From: MVYY01 sp035369865
GTDB lineage: Bacteria; Bacteroidota; Bacteroidia; Bacteroidales; Paludibacteraceae
NCBI GenBank assembly: GCA_035369865.1
Contig: DAOOVG010000008.1
Location: forward strand, 1 to 36,048
Length of the DNA: 36,048 nucleotides
Reading direction: 5' to 3'
Shown here: positions 1 to 7,835 of the stretch, in pieces
Numbering within the stretch: position 1 is the first letter of the stretch
Layout of the letters: each line of letters starts with the position of its first letter
Made by a program: the position numbers and the translations under genes
Notes under the pieces: generated by a model
What the model was told of the DNA's origin: nothing
Databases searched by the model: none
Seen by the model: only the letters and a program-made list of their open reading frames with translations

Positions 1-299
1 AAGTAATAATCAATTTGTTATATATAAAATATACCATTTTTGAAAGGAAAATCCGGTATAATGCCTTTAAAAAAACCAAAAGGTAAACCTTTGACCAAAG
101 AGCAGAAAAAAACTGAACAAAGAAATATCTTCTCAGAGGGGTTACTATTGAACATGCCATTGGAGATACAAAACGAGCCCGAATTATTAAGCCCAAATTC
201 AGATATTACAAACAATTCTTTGAAGATAAAGTCATGCTACTTGCATGTGGTCTATATAATTTCAGAATTTCTATGATCAGTAACACCATAGCAATCTAA
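1..299 (+). pseudogene. Degraded C-terminal part of an IS5-type (DDE_Tnp_4) transposase
   Basis: The end of a DDE-superfamily transposase, not a live gene. From about position 28 one frame reads a lysine-rich stretch (MPLKKPKGKPLTKEQKK, 61-111) that matches the conserved KKKPKG-x-LT-x-EQK segment of this family. The homology then jumps to another frame near the GGGG run at 136-141, continuing as VTIEHAIGDTKRARI, then FEDKVMLLACGLYNFRISM, and stopping with TAA at 297-299. EHAIG.KR and the final CGL.NFR are family hallmarks; the Glu of EHAIG is probably the last catalytic acid. An upstream TAA at 25-27 and the frameshift show it is broken. The rest of the element would lie left of the window. 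The family call comes from motif recall, without a search. Confidence 0.75.
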
Positions 300-386
300 A
301 TGATATAATGTCTAATAAATTCAGCAAAAGTCTAAAAAACTAAAGCTGATTCAAATATTTTGTTGTTTTTTTAAAACAGAATGAAA

Positions 387-2330
387 TTAATCAAACTGTT
401 TTAATAAGATATTGATTTCATTAAGAATTAATTGAGCAAAATCCTCAATTTTCATAGTTCCTTTATCTCCTTCACCTTGACGACGAACCGAAACTTCTCT
501 TCCAGTAAGTTCCTTCTCTCCAACGATTAACAGATAAGGGATTCGTTTTAGTTCATTATCCCGAATTTTTCGTCCAATTTTTTCGTTACGATCATCTACT
601 ATAGCTCGTATAGATTTTTCCTTTAGAATTTTTTCTACTTCGAAGGCGTATTGATTATGTTTTTCACTAATGGGTAATATTACTACTTGATCAGGCGCCA
701 GCCATAAGGGAAATTTCCCTGCAGTATGCTCAATCAATAAAGCAACAAAGCGTTCCATTGAACCAAAAGGTGCCCGATGGATCATAACAGGGCGATGTTT
801 TTGGTTATCTTCACCTGTATATTCCAACTCAAATCGTTCTGGAAGATTATAATCCACTTGAATAGTTCCCAATTGCCAGCGTCTACCAATAGCATCTTTT
901 ACCATAAAATCAAGTTTCGGCCCATAAAAAGCAGCTTCTCCCAACACAACGCTTGCTTTCAATCCTTTTTCTTCACATGCTTCTACAATTGCTTTTTCTG
1001 CTTTATCCCAATTTTCATCGGTACCAATATATTTTTCTTTATTATTTGGATCGCGTAAAGAAATTTGAGCTTCAAAGTTATTAAAATCCAAAGCTTTAAA
1101 AATAATGAAAATAATATCCATTACTTTCAAAAATTCATCTTTCACTTGCTCGGGACGACAAAATATGTGAGCATCATCCTGAGTAAAACTTCTTACGCGT
1201 GTAAGTCCATGAAGTTCACCACTTTGTTCATAACGGTAAACTGTTCCAAATTCGGCAATTCGTAAAGGTAAATCTTTATAAGAACGAGGTTTGAATTTAT
1301 AAATTTCGCAATGATGAGGACAGTTCATGGGTTTTAGCAAATATTCTTCGCCTTCTTCAGGAGTATGGATAGGTTGAAATGAATCTTTTCCATATTTGGC
1401 ATAATGTCCAGAAGTAATATATAATTGTTTGTTTCCAATATGCGGAGTAATCACTTGCTGATAGTCAAAACGTCGCTGAATTTTCTTCAAAATTTCTTCC
1501 AGTCGAAGACGTAAGTCTGTTCCACGAGGCAACCAGATAGGCAATCCTTTCCCTACCATATCAGAAAACATAAATAGTTCAAGTTCCTTTCCTATTTTTC
1601 GATGATCTCTTTTTTTCGCTTCTTCAAGAAGTACCAGATATTCATCCAACATTTTCTTTGTTGGAAAAGTAATTCCATAAATTCGTGTAAGTTGTTTTCG
1701 TTTTTCGTCGCCTCGCCAATAAGCCCCAGCTACACTCAATAATTTTATGGCTTTAATTTTTCCTATATCAGGTAAATGGGGACCTCGACAAAGATCAGTA
1801 AAATTTCCTTGTGAATATAAAGTAATAGTTCCATCGGTCAGATCCTGTATTAATTCTATTTTATATTCGTCGCCTTTTTCTTCAAATATTTTTAAGGCAT
1901 CTGCTTTACTAATATTTTTTCGAATGATAGGTTCCTTACGAGCAGCAAGTTCCTTCATTTTTTCTTCAATTTGTGGAAGATCGGTTTCCTTAATAATCGT
2001 GTTGCCGGCATCCACATCATAATAAAAACCATTTTCAATGGCTGGACCAATGCCAAATTTGATACCTGGATACAGTTCTTCAAGAGCTTCAGCCATTAAA
2101 TGAGCAGAAGAATGCCAGAAAGCGTGTTTACCTTCTTCATCGTCCCAGGTAAATATTTTTACCGTTGCATCATTTTCAATAGGTCGAGTTAAATCCCATA
2201 TTTCACCATTTACACCAATAGCCAATGCTTCTTGAGCTAATTTTGGACTAATATTTTCTGCAATTTCTTGCCCAGTAATACCTTCAGGAAATTCTTTTAC
2301 TGAACCGTCAGGGAAAGTTATTTTAATCAT
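387..2330 (-). CDS. thrS: Threonyl-tRNA synthetase
   Basis: Charges tRNA-Thr with threonine in the cytoplasm (class II aminoacyl-tRNA synthetase). The 647-residue product has the normal full-length architecture: an N-terminal TGS domain (about 1-62), the editing domain with its zinc-type HxxxH (H73, H77) and CxxxH (C181, H185) motifs, the catalytic core with KPMNCPHH (catalytic zinc Cys337), a motif-2 region around the HGLTRVRSFTQDD stretch, and a C-terminal anticodon-binding domain. The start at MIKITFPDGS is the family's usual N-terminus. It stands alone on the minus strand, divergent from mdh, with a plausible promoter at 2368-2398. No clear terminator follows it. Identification is secure. 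Confidence 0.98.
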   Translation of the reverse strand: MIKITFPDGSVKEFPEGITGQEIAENISPKLAQEALAIGVNGEIWDLTRPIENDATVKIFTWDDEEGKHAFWHSSAHLMAEALEELYPGIKFGIGPAIENGFYYDVDAGNTIIKETDLPQIEEKMKELAARKEPIIRKNISKADALKIFEEKGDEYKIELIQDLTDGTITLYSQGNFTDLCRGPHLPDIGKIKAIKLLSVAGAYWRGDEKRKQLTRIYGITFPTKKMLDEYLVLLEEAKKRDHRKIGKELELFMFSDMVGKGLPIWLPRGTDLRLRLEEILKKIQRRFDYQQVITPHIGNKQLYITSGHYAKYGKDSFQPIHTPEEGEEYLLKPMNCPHHCEIYKFKPRSYKDLPLRIAEFGTVYRYEQSGELHGLTRVRSFTQDDAHIFCRPEQVKDEFLKVMDIIFIIFKALDFNNFEAQISLRDPNNKEKYIGTDENWDKAEKAIVEACEEKGLKASVVLGEAAFYGPKLDFMVKDAIGRRWQLGTIQVDYNLPERFELEYTGEDNQKHRPVMIHRAPFGSMERFVALLIEHTAGKFPLWLAPDQVVILPISEKHNQYAFEVEKILKEKSIRAIVDDRNEKIGRKIRDNELKRIPYLLIVGEKELTGREVSVRRQGEGDKGTMKIEDFAQLILNEINILLKQFD

Positions 2331-2367
2331 TTTAAAAATTTTGCCATTAAGTATTAATTTAATGGTG

Positions 2368-2398
2368 CAAAATTACATGAAAATCGAAGTATTTCCAA
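2368..2398 (-). promoter_or_regulatory. Candidate thrS promoter (Bacteroidota -33/-7 type)
   Basis: Read on the minus strand, TAATTTTG (complement of 2368-2375) fits the Bacteroidota -7 box TAnnTTTG, and a TTG (complement of 2396-2398) lies 20 bases upstream. A 7-base inverted repeat, CCATTAA / TTAATGG (2344-2350 and 2359-2365), covers the expected transcription start and could be an operator. Pattern match only. Confidence 0.5.
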
Positions 2399-2963
2399 GT
2401 GTACGAAAATAAAAATCAAAGTTATAATGACTTTAGCGACTTACTATCCGACGTTGAAAACACAAATGTTATTTTTGTAAGTTTGAAAAATATCTCAAGG
2501 TACAAAAATCATTTTGATTTTTGACAATGTAAATATCACTATACTAAACAATTAAAAGATTTTTTAGAGAATAACAAAAAATTTTGAATCATTTATTTGT
2601 CCCCTTATTCGCTATATTTAGATTCAATTGAAAAAACATGATGGTTTATGAAAAAATCAATGAAATACAATGGCTATATTAAAAAAGATGCAACAGTAAA
2701 AGAACATAAGGCGATATAAGGAAATTTATCACAAGGGGTAAGAAAGTAGTAGTGCAAGTATCCTGATAGTATAAATATGAATAAAAGTAGTTGTTCCTAT
2801 TATTCTTATGTAAAAAGGGAGAAATTGTTTTCTACTCTTGTTTTTTTACGCTTTTTTTATAATCTCCAAAATACAAAATTAGTATTGATATTCAAAGGTT
2901 TATACGGGTGCTACAAAAAAAATGAAAAACAAGCAAAGATTTTTCTTTAACTTATTTAATTAT
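2376..2963. other. Gene-poor intergenic stretch between thrS and mdh
   Basis: About 590 AT-rich bases with no recognisable gene. The only coding hint is a 23-codon ORF at 2648-2719 (MKKSMKYNGYIKKDATVKEH...). After a frame change a further open stretch runs through ITRGKKVVVQVS to a stop near 2770. The two pieces read as if they were once continuous, so a decayed short gene is possible, but I recognise no family. The palindrome at 2503-2523 is the other visible structure. Confidence 0.35.
2503..2523. repeat. Perfect 9-base inverted repeat in the thrS-mdh gap
   Basis: CAAAAATCA (2503-2511) and TGATTTTTG (2515-2523) are exact inverse complements around a 3-base TTT loop. It lies between the divergent genes thrS and mdh, far from both starts. 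It could be a protein-binding palindrome or a remnant terminator; it is AT-rich, so weak as a terminator. Confidence 0.5.
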
Positions 2964-2971
2964 TACCTTTG
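2964..2971 (+). promoter_or_regulatory. Candidate mdh promoter -7 box
   Basis: TACCTTTG matches TAnnTTTG exactly and lies about 40 bases before the mdh start codon. I see no clear TTTG box about 20 bases upstream, so only half the promoter is supported. Confidence 0.45.
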
Positions 2972-3011
2972 CAGTCACTATAAAAAATTGAATTAATTTT
3001 AATAAAATAAT

Positions 3012-3953
3012 ATGTCAAAAGTAACTGTTGTTGGTGCTGGTAATGTAGGTGCCACTTGTGTTAATGTGCTTGCTTATAACCAGATAGTAGATGAAGTAGT
3101 AATGTTAGATGTAAAAAATGGCATAGCAGAAGGTAAAGCACTGGATATGATTCAAACTGCCACTTTGCTTCATTTTAATACGAGAATTACAGGCTGTACA
3201 AACGATTATGCACAAACTGCCAATTCAGATGTAGTAGTGATTACTTCAGGGGTACCTCGTAAACCTGGAATGACTCGAGAAGAACTCGTAGAGGTAAATG
3301 CTGGAATAGTAAAAGAAGTAGCTGAAAACATTTTAAAATTTTCACCTAATGCTATTCTTGTAGTAGTAAGTAATCCTATGGATACAATGACTTATTTAAC
3401 TTACAAAGCTACAGACTTACCAAGAAATAGAGTTATTGGAATGGGTGGAACTCTTGATACTGCACGTTTTAAACATTATTTAAGCGTTGCTCTCGATGCA
3501 AATCCAAATGAAATTGAAGCATTGGTAATTGGAGCTCATGGCGATACTTCGATGATTCCTTTGGTTCGTTATGCTTCTTATAAATGTAGACCTGTAACTG
3601 AACTTTTAGATAAAGACACATTGAATAAAGTAGTTTCTGACACTATGTTAGGCGGTTCTACAATTACCAATTTACTGGGCACTTCTGCCTGGTACGCACC
3701 AGGAGCTGCTGCAGCATTCTTAGTAGAAGCAATCATTCACGACGAAAGAAAAATAATTCCATGTTCGGTATATTTAGAGGGTGAGTACGGACAAAATGAT
3801 ATTTGTCTGGGCACACCTGTATTAATTGGGAAAAATGGTATTGAAAAAATTCTCCAATATCCATTAAATTATGAAGAAAGAGAATTATTTAGGAAAAGTG
3901 CGGCTTCGGTACATGAAACTAATAATACTTTAAAGAAACTTGTTGAAATTTAA
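3012..3953 (+). CDS. mdh: Malate dehydrogenase (LDH-like type)
   Basis: NAD-dependent interconversion of malate and oxaloacetate, used in the TCA cycle or in the reductive branch to fumarate and succinate in anaerobic Bacteroidota. The 313-residue length is typical. Visible motifs: Rossmann GAGNVG at 8-13, the NAD ribose-binding acid near D33, the mobile-loop pair R83/R89 in PRKPGMTR (Arg at the substrate-selecting position favours malate over lactate), the D149/R152 substrate pair in LDTAR, and catalytic H176 in GAHGDTS. Monocistronic, with a strong terminator just downstream and a -7 box upstream. Very confident; the malate rather than lactate specificity rests on the R83/R89 loop. Confidence 0.97.
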   Translation: MSKVTVVGAGNVGATCVNVLAYNQIVDEVVMLDVKNGIAEGKALDMIQTATLLHFNTRITGCTNDYAQTANSDVVVITSGVPRKPGMTREELVEVNAGIVKEVAENILKFSPNAILVVVSNPMDTMTYLTYKATDLPRNRVIGMGGTLDTARFKHYLSVALDANPNEIEALVIGAHGDTSMIPLVRYASYKCRPVTELLDKDTLNKVVSDTMLGGSTITNLLGTSAWYAPGAAAAFLVEAIIHDERKIIPCSVYLEGEYGQNDICLGTPVLIGKNGIEKILQYPLNYEERELFRKSAASVHETNNTLKKLVEI

Positions 3954-3974
3954 TTAAGTATTTTGTAATTAAAT

Positions 3975-4013
3975 AAAAAAGGTTATGGTTTTTTAGTAAA
4001 CATAACCTTTTTT
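3975..4013 (+). terminator. Rho-independent terminator after mdh
   Basis: AAAAAAGGTTATG (3975-3987) pairs perfectly with CATAACCTTTTTT (4001-4013), a 13-base stem with a 13-base loop. The T run on the 3' arm and the A run on the 5' arm would make it work in both directions, but only mdh reads into it. Confidence 0.85.
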
Positions 4014-4133
4014 GTTGTTTAATTATTTTAATGATTACGAGGATTACTTTATTTTTCAAAAAATAAAATTCTTAGTATTTGATACTTGTTGTCATATTTA
4101 AAAAAACAAAAGATTAAATTTATTACTATGTTT

Positions 4134-4163
4134 TTTGCAAGATAGAACAATAAAATAAATTTG
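4134..4163 (+). promoter_or_regulatory. Candidate promoter of the glycosyltransferase gene
   Basis: TTTG at 4134-4137 and TAAATTTG at 4156-4163 are 18 bases apart, matching both boxes of the Bacteroidota vegetative promoter. The -7 box is about 31 bases before the ATG at 4195. Confidence 0.55.
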
Positions 4164-4194
4164 TAAAAAAGAATTATATTTTTATCAATTGAGT

Positions 4195-5286
4195 ATGGTG
4201 CTTCTCGTTTATCTTTTGATTACAAGTATTTTATATTTCCTGCTGATCATTTTTTTTATAAAAGGGTGGAAAAAATTGCCTGATTTCATTCCTGGTAAGA
4301 GCAATAAAAATATCCTTTCGGTTTCTGTCGTCATTCCCTGCCATAACGAAGAAAAAAACTTGCCTTCTTTATTTGAAGCCTTATCCGTTCAGACTTATCA
4401 AGATTTTGAATTATTGTTGATCAATGACCATTCTACTGATGCTACAGAAAGTATTATAAAAAATCATCTTCCAATTTTTAAGAATGCTGTTTATTTTTCT
4501 TCAAAAGAAAAAGGTAAAAAAAAAGCCTTACAAGAAGCCATTGAATTAGCCAAAGGAGAATTAATTATTACTACTGATGCCGATTGTACTCCATCAAATA
4601 AGTGGATAGAAACCATCATAGATTTTTATTCTCAACAAAGCTGTGACTTAATTATTGGACCTGTAAAAATGAAAAATGATTCTTCCTTCTTTCAACGACT
4701 GCAAACCCTTGAATTTGTTTCCTTAATTGCCACAGGAGCAGCTACTGCAGCTTCAGGAAAACCGATTCTTTGTAATGGAGCTAATTTCGCTTTCTTAAAA
4801 AAATCATTTCTGGAAAGTAAAAATGATTTACACGAAGAAGAATTGTCAGGTGATGATATTTTTTTATTGCAAAGCATAAAAAAACGAAAAGGAAAAATTC
4901 AATTTCTAAAATCTACGGAAGCTTTTGTTGAAACACAACCGTGTAAAACGATTGTCGAATTTTTTAAGCAAAGAAAACGTTGGGCTTCCAAAGCGAAAAC
5001 CTATCGGGATAAATTTACTGTTTTTATTGCGTTGCTAGTATTTTTAATGTGCTTTAATATTTTAGTTTTGCTGATAGTTTCAATTATGCAACCCATTTTT
5101 TGGAAAATTTTTGTTATGGTTTTTATTTTTAAATATTTGCTGGATGCTGGTTTTTTAGCTACGGTTAGCAATTTTTTTTCCCTTGAAAATGTGTGGCTGG
5201 ATGCTTTTTTTCTTTCGTTATTTTATCCATTTTATGTAGTGTTGGTTGGATTAGCAGGAATCGTTTTCAAACAAAAAAAGTGGTGA
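4195..5286 (+). CDS. Membrane-anchored family 2 glycosyltransferase
   Basis: An inverting GT-A sugar transferase that probably elongates a surface glycan or glycolipid at the inner membrane. The ATG at 4195 is preferred over the in-frame TTG at 4189. A hydrophobic N-terminal segment (about residues 1-24) is followed by the GT2 core: SVVIPCHNEEKNLPSLFEAL, the nucleotide-binding LLINDHSTD, a metal-binding DAD in TTDADCTPS, the acceptor region HEEELSGDDIFLL, and a Q/R-x-x-RW type motif (KQRKRWASK). Two or three C-terminal membrane spans follow. This is the layout of processive or polyprenol-linked GT2 enzymes. It sits alone between mdh and a convergent lipoprotein gene 15 bases away, so the donor and acceptor cannot be inferred. 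Confidence 0.9.
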   Translation: MVLLVYLLITSILYFLLIIFFIKGWKKLPDFIPGKSNKNILSVSVVIPCHNEEKNLPSLFEALSVQTYQDFELLLINDHSTDATESIIKNHLPIFKNAVYFSSKEKGKKKALQEAIELAKGELIITTDADCTPSNKWIETIIDFYSQQSCDLIIGPVKMKNDSSFFQRLQTLEFVSLIATGAATAASGKPILCNGANFAFLKKSFLESKNDLHEEELSGDDIFLLQSIKKRKGKIQFLKSTEAFVETQPCKTIVEFFKQRKRWASKAKTYRDKFTVFIALLVFLMCFNILVLLIVSIMQPIFWKIFVMVFIFKYLLDAGFLATVSNFFSLENVWLDAFFLSLFYPFYVVLVGLAGIVFKQKKW

Positions 5287-5301
5287 AAATTACAAAATTG
5301 C

Positions 5302-5787
5302 TCAATTGATAATATAAAGCACATCTCCTTGAACAAAAGTTCTGTAACGTTTTAACGGTTGTTTGGCAGGACCTAAAACAGGATTACCAATTCCATAAGC
5401 AATTGAAAATACACTGCCACATTTTTGGCAAATAGCTTCCCCATTCTCATTAGGCGTAATTTTTATATCCCGCTGAACTTCGTAAGGACAACACAAATCG
5501 AAAGCACAATATTTACCCTCAAAATCTGTATAAACCAAAACGCCACTAAAACCAATACGATCTGTTGCCTTGAGATTGCTTTTTTCGTCAATGATCAAAA
5601 ATTGATTTACTGAATTTTTCAATGTGGTATAAGGCGATACTCTGAAATCTAGTTCTAAATATACTGGAAAATCTGGAATTGAAGAATCGTAGCTATTATC
5701 GCAACTTACCAGTAAAAAAGACAAAAACATTATTATCAGAAAAAATTTCTGTCTTTTTATTCGCCACTTTTTATATAAACTTATCAT
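5302..5787 (-). CDS. Rieske-like lipoprotein with a cysteine-only motif
   Basis: A 161-residue exported lipoprotein. A positively charged start, a hydrophobic segment and the lipobox LLVSC put the lipidated cysteine at C29. The C-terminal half resembles a Rieske [2Fe-2S] fold (an A-I-C-Q-K-C-G-S box followed by FSIAYGIGNPVLGPAKQPL, where the GPA-x-x-PL tail is a Rieske hallmark). The usual histidine ligands are absent: the first box reads LCCPYE and the second CQKCGS, where classic Rieske proteins have C-x-H and C-x-x-H. Such proteins are common and uncharacterised in Bacteroidota; the cysteines could hold zinc, an Fe-S cluster of another kind, or disulfides. It is convergent with the glycosyltransferase gene. 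Fold assignment is moderately confident; function unknown. Confidence 0.8.
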   Translation of the reverse strand: MISLYKKWRIKRQKFFLIIMFLSFLLVSCDNSYDSSIPDFPVYLELDFRVSPYTTLKNSVNQFLIIDEKSNLKATDRIGFSGVLVYTDFEGKYCAFDLCCPYEVQRDIKITPNENGEAICQKCGSVFSIAYGIGNPVLGPAKQPLKRYRTFVQGDVLYIIN

Positions 5788-6273
5788 TATGAAAAAACAC
5801 TATTGTCTGATAAAAAATAAAAATGAGAAGGTAATTTTTAAGTTTGCCCTCAGTAAAGTCTTTTGTAGATTTGTAGCTCCCATAAAATTAAATAAATACT
5901 ATTACATAACACTACTATCGACAAAAATACACATTTTTTGTACAATCAGTTTTCGGATAGGTGATTTTTTTGATAGACAACAATATTATCGAACAAAATA
6001 GTCGAAAACATAAAGCAGATTATTATGTAAAGCGACTTAAAGCCAAAGATCATTTATATAAAGTTTAAAAATTGGTTACACAAATGGTTATCTTTTCTTG
6101 AAAAAGATTAGGAAATGTCATAATATTTCAAAAGGTTTTATCCCTTTCAAAAAAAGTTTATGTATTGCAAATTAGAATCTATATAAAACATTTTTTTAAT
6201 CGGACGGTAATGTGAAAAACACTAAAACATTTGTGCGACAATATTTTTAATCTTGATATAAAAAAAATTTGCA
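5788..6273. other. Intergenic stretch between the lipoprotein and GtrA genes
   Basis: About 490 AT-rich bases. A 70-codon plus-strand ORF (5789-6001) starts next to the lipoprotein start, but its composition (runs of K, I, F, Y) looks like translated AT-rich spacer and I do not call it. The only meaningful signal is the transposase-like fragment at 5961-6062. Confidence 0.5.
5961..6062 (+). pseudogene. Possible remnant of an IS4-type transposase N-terminus
   Basis: Between the lipoprotein and GtrA genes one frame, directly after a stop, reads VIFLIDNNIIEQ, then KHKADYYVKRLKAKDHLY. The pattern (D-N-x-I-I-E, then DYYVKRLKAKDHL) resembles the start of IS4-family transposases in Bacteroidota, where a YYKRF-x-x-x-DHL block is conserved. 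There is no start codon and the homology ends after DHLY, though the frame stays open to about 6172. Assigned by motif recall only. Confidence 0.35.
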
Positions 6274-6774
6274 TTAAGAAATTTCGAGTGTTTTAAATGT
6301 AAACTTTTTCTGAGCAAAATAGCTAAAAATAGTTGTGATAATAGTTATTAACATTTTTGAAGGAGTTGGATAAAAATGAACTACTTCGACGAAAAATTTT
6401 AAGCCTACATAATTTAAACCCAAATTAACCATTACCACTAATAAATATCTAAACAGTTGTACTCGCCCTCGTAAATAAGAAGTTGTAAAAGTAACATATT
6501 TTTGTAGTAAAAAACCAGTAAAAAAAGAAATTGGGAAAGTTATTGCCAATGCCCCAATGTGAGCACTCATGGTTACAAAACCCAGATGAAGCATTCTGTG
6601 TTGTAAAACAAAATTATACACAACAAAATATAAAACCCAGTCAAAAACCATGTTTGCAGCACCTGTGACTCCATATCTGAAAAATTGCAAAGTCATGTAT
6701 TTACGAAAAGGTGGATAAAAAAAGTCAATTACTTCACCTATTAAAAAACCAATCCTTTGAAAAATTTTCCTCAT
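6274..6774 (-). CDS. GtrA-like family membrane protein
   Basis: A 166-residue integral membrane protein of the GtrA/DPMS-associated family, whose members help move polyprenyl-phosphate-linked sugars across the inner membrane or partner with glycosyltransferases. Four hydrophobic segments can be seen after a short cytoplasmic N-terminus. Family cues are QFFRYGVTGAANMVFDW before the first span, FFTGFLLQKYVTF after the second, and the terminal FSYFAQKKFTFK, typical of GtrA proteins. It faces away from rsmA and has no partner glycosyltransferase in its own operon; the GT2 gene at 4195 is on the other strand 1 kb away. Family assignment good, substrate unknown. Confidence 0.88.
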   Translation of the reverse strand: MRKIFQRIGFLIGEVIDFFYPPFRKYMTLQFFRYGVTGAANMVFDWVLYFVVYNFVLQHRMLHLGFVTMSAHIGALAITFPISFFTGFLLQKYVTFTTSYLRGRVQLFRYLLVVMVNLGLNYVGLKFFVEVVHFYPTPSKMLITIITTIFSYFAQKKFTFKTLEIS

Positions 6775-6848
6775 TCATTACAGGATATAAAAATCCATAA
6801 TCGTATTAATAATTTTTTAAAAAAGAAGAATTTTCTAACAATTTTAAT

Positions 6849-6856
6849 TACTTTTG
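6849..6856 (+). promoter_or_regulatory. Candidate rsmA promoter -7 box
   Basis: TACTTTTG matches TAnnTTTG. It lies between the GtrA and rsmA starts, about 114 bases before rsmA. No convincing upstream TTTG is visible at the right distance. Confidence 0.4.
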
Positions 6857-6969
6857 TAGTAGAAAATTTTGAGGTTACAAAGATACAATTTTGTTTGTTA
6901 ATCTTAGTTTTTTCATTTTTTTAAGTAATTTTTATTGGGTTGTTATCATGTCCGACGATTATCACAGTA

Positions 6970-7749
6970 ATGGCAAAAGTAAAAGCAAAAAAATACTTAG
7001 GGCAACATTTTTTGGAGGACAAAAATGTAGCTCGCCGAATTGTCGAAAGTTTACCCATCCAGGAGAAAACTTCAGTACTGGAAATTGGGCCTGGGATGGG
7101 TGTATTAACTCAATTTCTTATCAATCAGCCCCTTGTTGATCTTGTCGCTATTGAAATTGATCACGAATCTGTAATTTATCTCCATAAACATTTTCCCGAT
7201 TTAAAAGTTATTGAAGGCGATTTTCTTCAATTAGACTTACAAAAGATTTTTGCTGGTGAATTTTATATTATTGGCAATTTCCCCTACAACATTTCAAGCC
7301 AAATATTTTTTAAACTTCTTGAAAATAAGGATATTATTCCATCCTTGACGGGAATGGTGCAAAAAGAAGTGGCTGAACGGTTGGCTGCTTTATCAGGCAG
7401 CAAAATTTACGGTATTTTGAGTGTGTTGCTTCAAGCATATTATAAAGTAGAATATTTATTTACTGTTGATGAAAATGTCTTCCAACCTCCGCCAAAAGTG
7501 AAATCGGCTGTTATTCAACTTACTCGAAATGAAAATTTGAACATCGATTGCAACGAAAAACTTTTTAAAACAGTTGTAAAAACAGCTTTTAACCAACGAC
7601 GGAAAACATTGCGAAATTCATTGAGACCTTTGGTAGAAAAAAATCATGAAATATATAAAAACTCTTTTTTTGATAAACGTCCTGAACAATTGGATGTAGC
7701 TGCATTTATTCAGCTTACCAATCAAATAGAAAAAGCAATGAAACAATAA
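6970..7749 (+). CDS. rsmA: 16S rRNA (adenine1518/1519-N6)-dimethyltransferase
   Basis: KsgA/RsmA dimethylates two adjacent adenines in the 3' hairpin of 16S rRNA during 30S maturation, using S-adenosylmethionine. The start is placed at the ATG at 6970 (MAKVKAKKYLGQHFL), which is the family's normal beginning. A TTG ten codons upstream is in frame but adds nonconserved residues, and an ATG at 6948 is out of frame. The product is 259 residues. Motifs: YLGQHFLED near the N-terminus, the SAM-binding EIGPGMGVLT, VIEGDFL, and the catalytic GNFPYNIS (NLPY-type motif, with Phe for Leu). The C-terminal helical domain carries FNQRRKTLRNSL. Apparently expressed with or just before corA. Confidence 0.97.
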   Translation: MAKVKAKKYLGQHFLEDKNVARRIVESLPIQEKTSVLEIGPGMGVLTQFLINQPLVDLVAIEIDHESVIYLHKHFPDLKVIEGDFLQLDLQKIFAGEFYIIGNFPYNISSQIFFKLLENKDIIPSLTGMVQKEVAERLAALSGSKIYGILSVLLQAYYKVEYLFTVDENVFQPPPKVKSAVIQLTRNENLNIDCNEKLFKTVVKTAFNQRRKTLRNSLRPLVEKNHEIYKNSFFDKRPEQLDVAAFIQLTNQIEKAMKQ

Positions 7750-7820
7750 CTATTATTTTTCATTTTATTGTTACACTACTTGCTGCTGGATAATTTAATA
7801 ATCCTCAGTAATAAAAAATA

Positions 7821-7829
7821 GGAAGGAGG
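7821..7829 (+). promoter_or_regulatory. Unusually strong Shine-Dalgarno site of corA
   Basis: GGAAGGAGG ends 6 bases before the corA ATG at 7836 and is almost a full anti-SD complement. Most genes here lack a recognisable SD, as expected for Bacteroidota, so this one stands out; ackA is the only other gene with a similarly strong site. Confidence 0.7.
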
Positions 7830-7835
7830 CAAATC

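Noticed and set aside
2648..2719. 23-codon ORF as a real small gene
   Set aside because: Only a frame-shifted continuation hints at coding; no ribosome-binding site or known family, so it is mentioned only in the intergenic entry.
5789..6001. 70-codon plus-strand ORF starting next to the lipoprotein gene
   Set aside because: Residue make-up is that of translated AT-rich spacer, there is no ribosome-binding site, and it shares no motif with any family I know.
6948..7139. ATG at 6948 as the start of an alternative gene overlapping rsmA
   Set aside because: Its frame is a shadow of rsmA; the true rsmA reading begins at 6970 with the conserved YLGQHFL.
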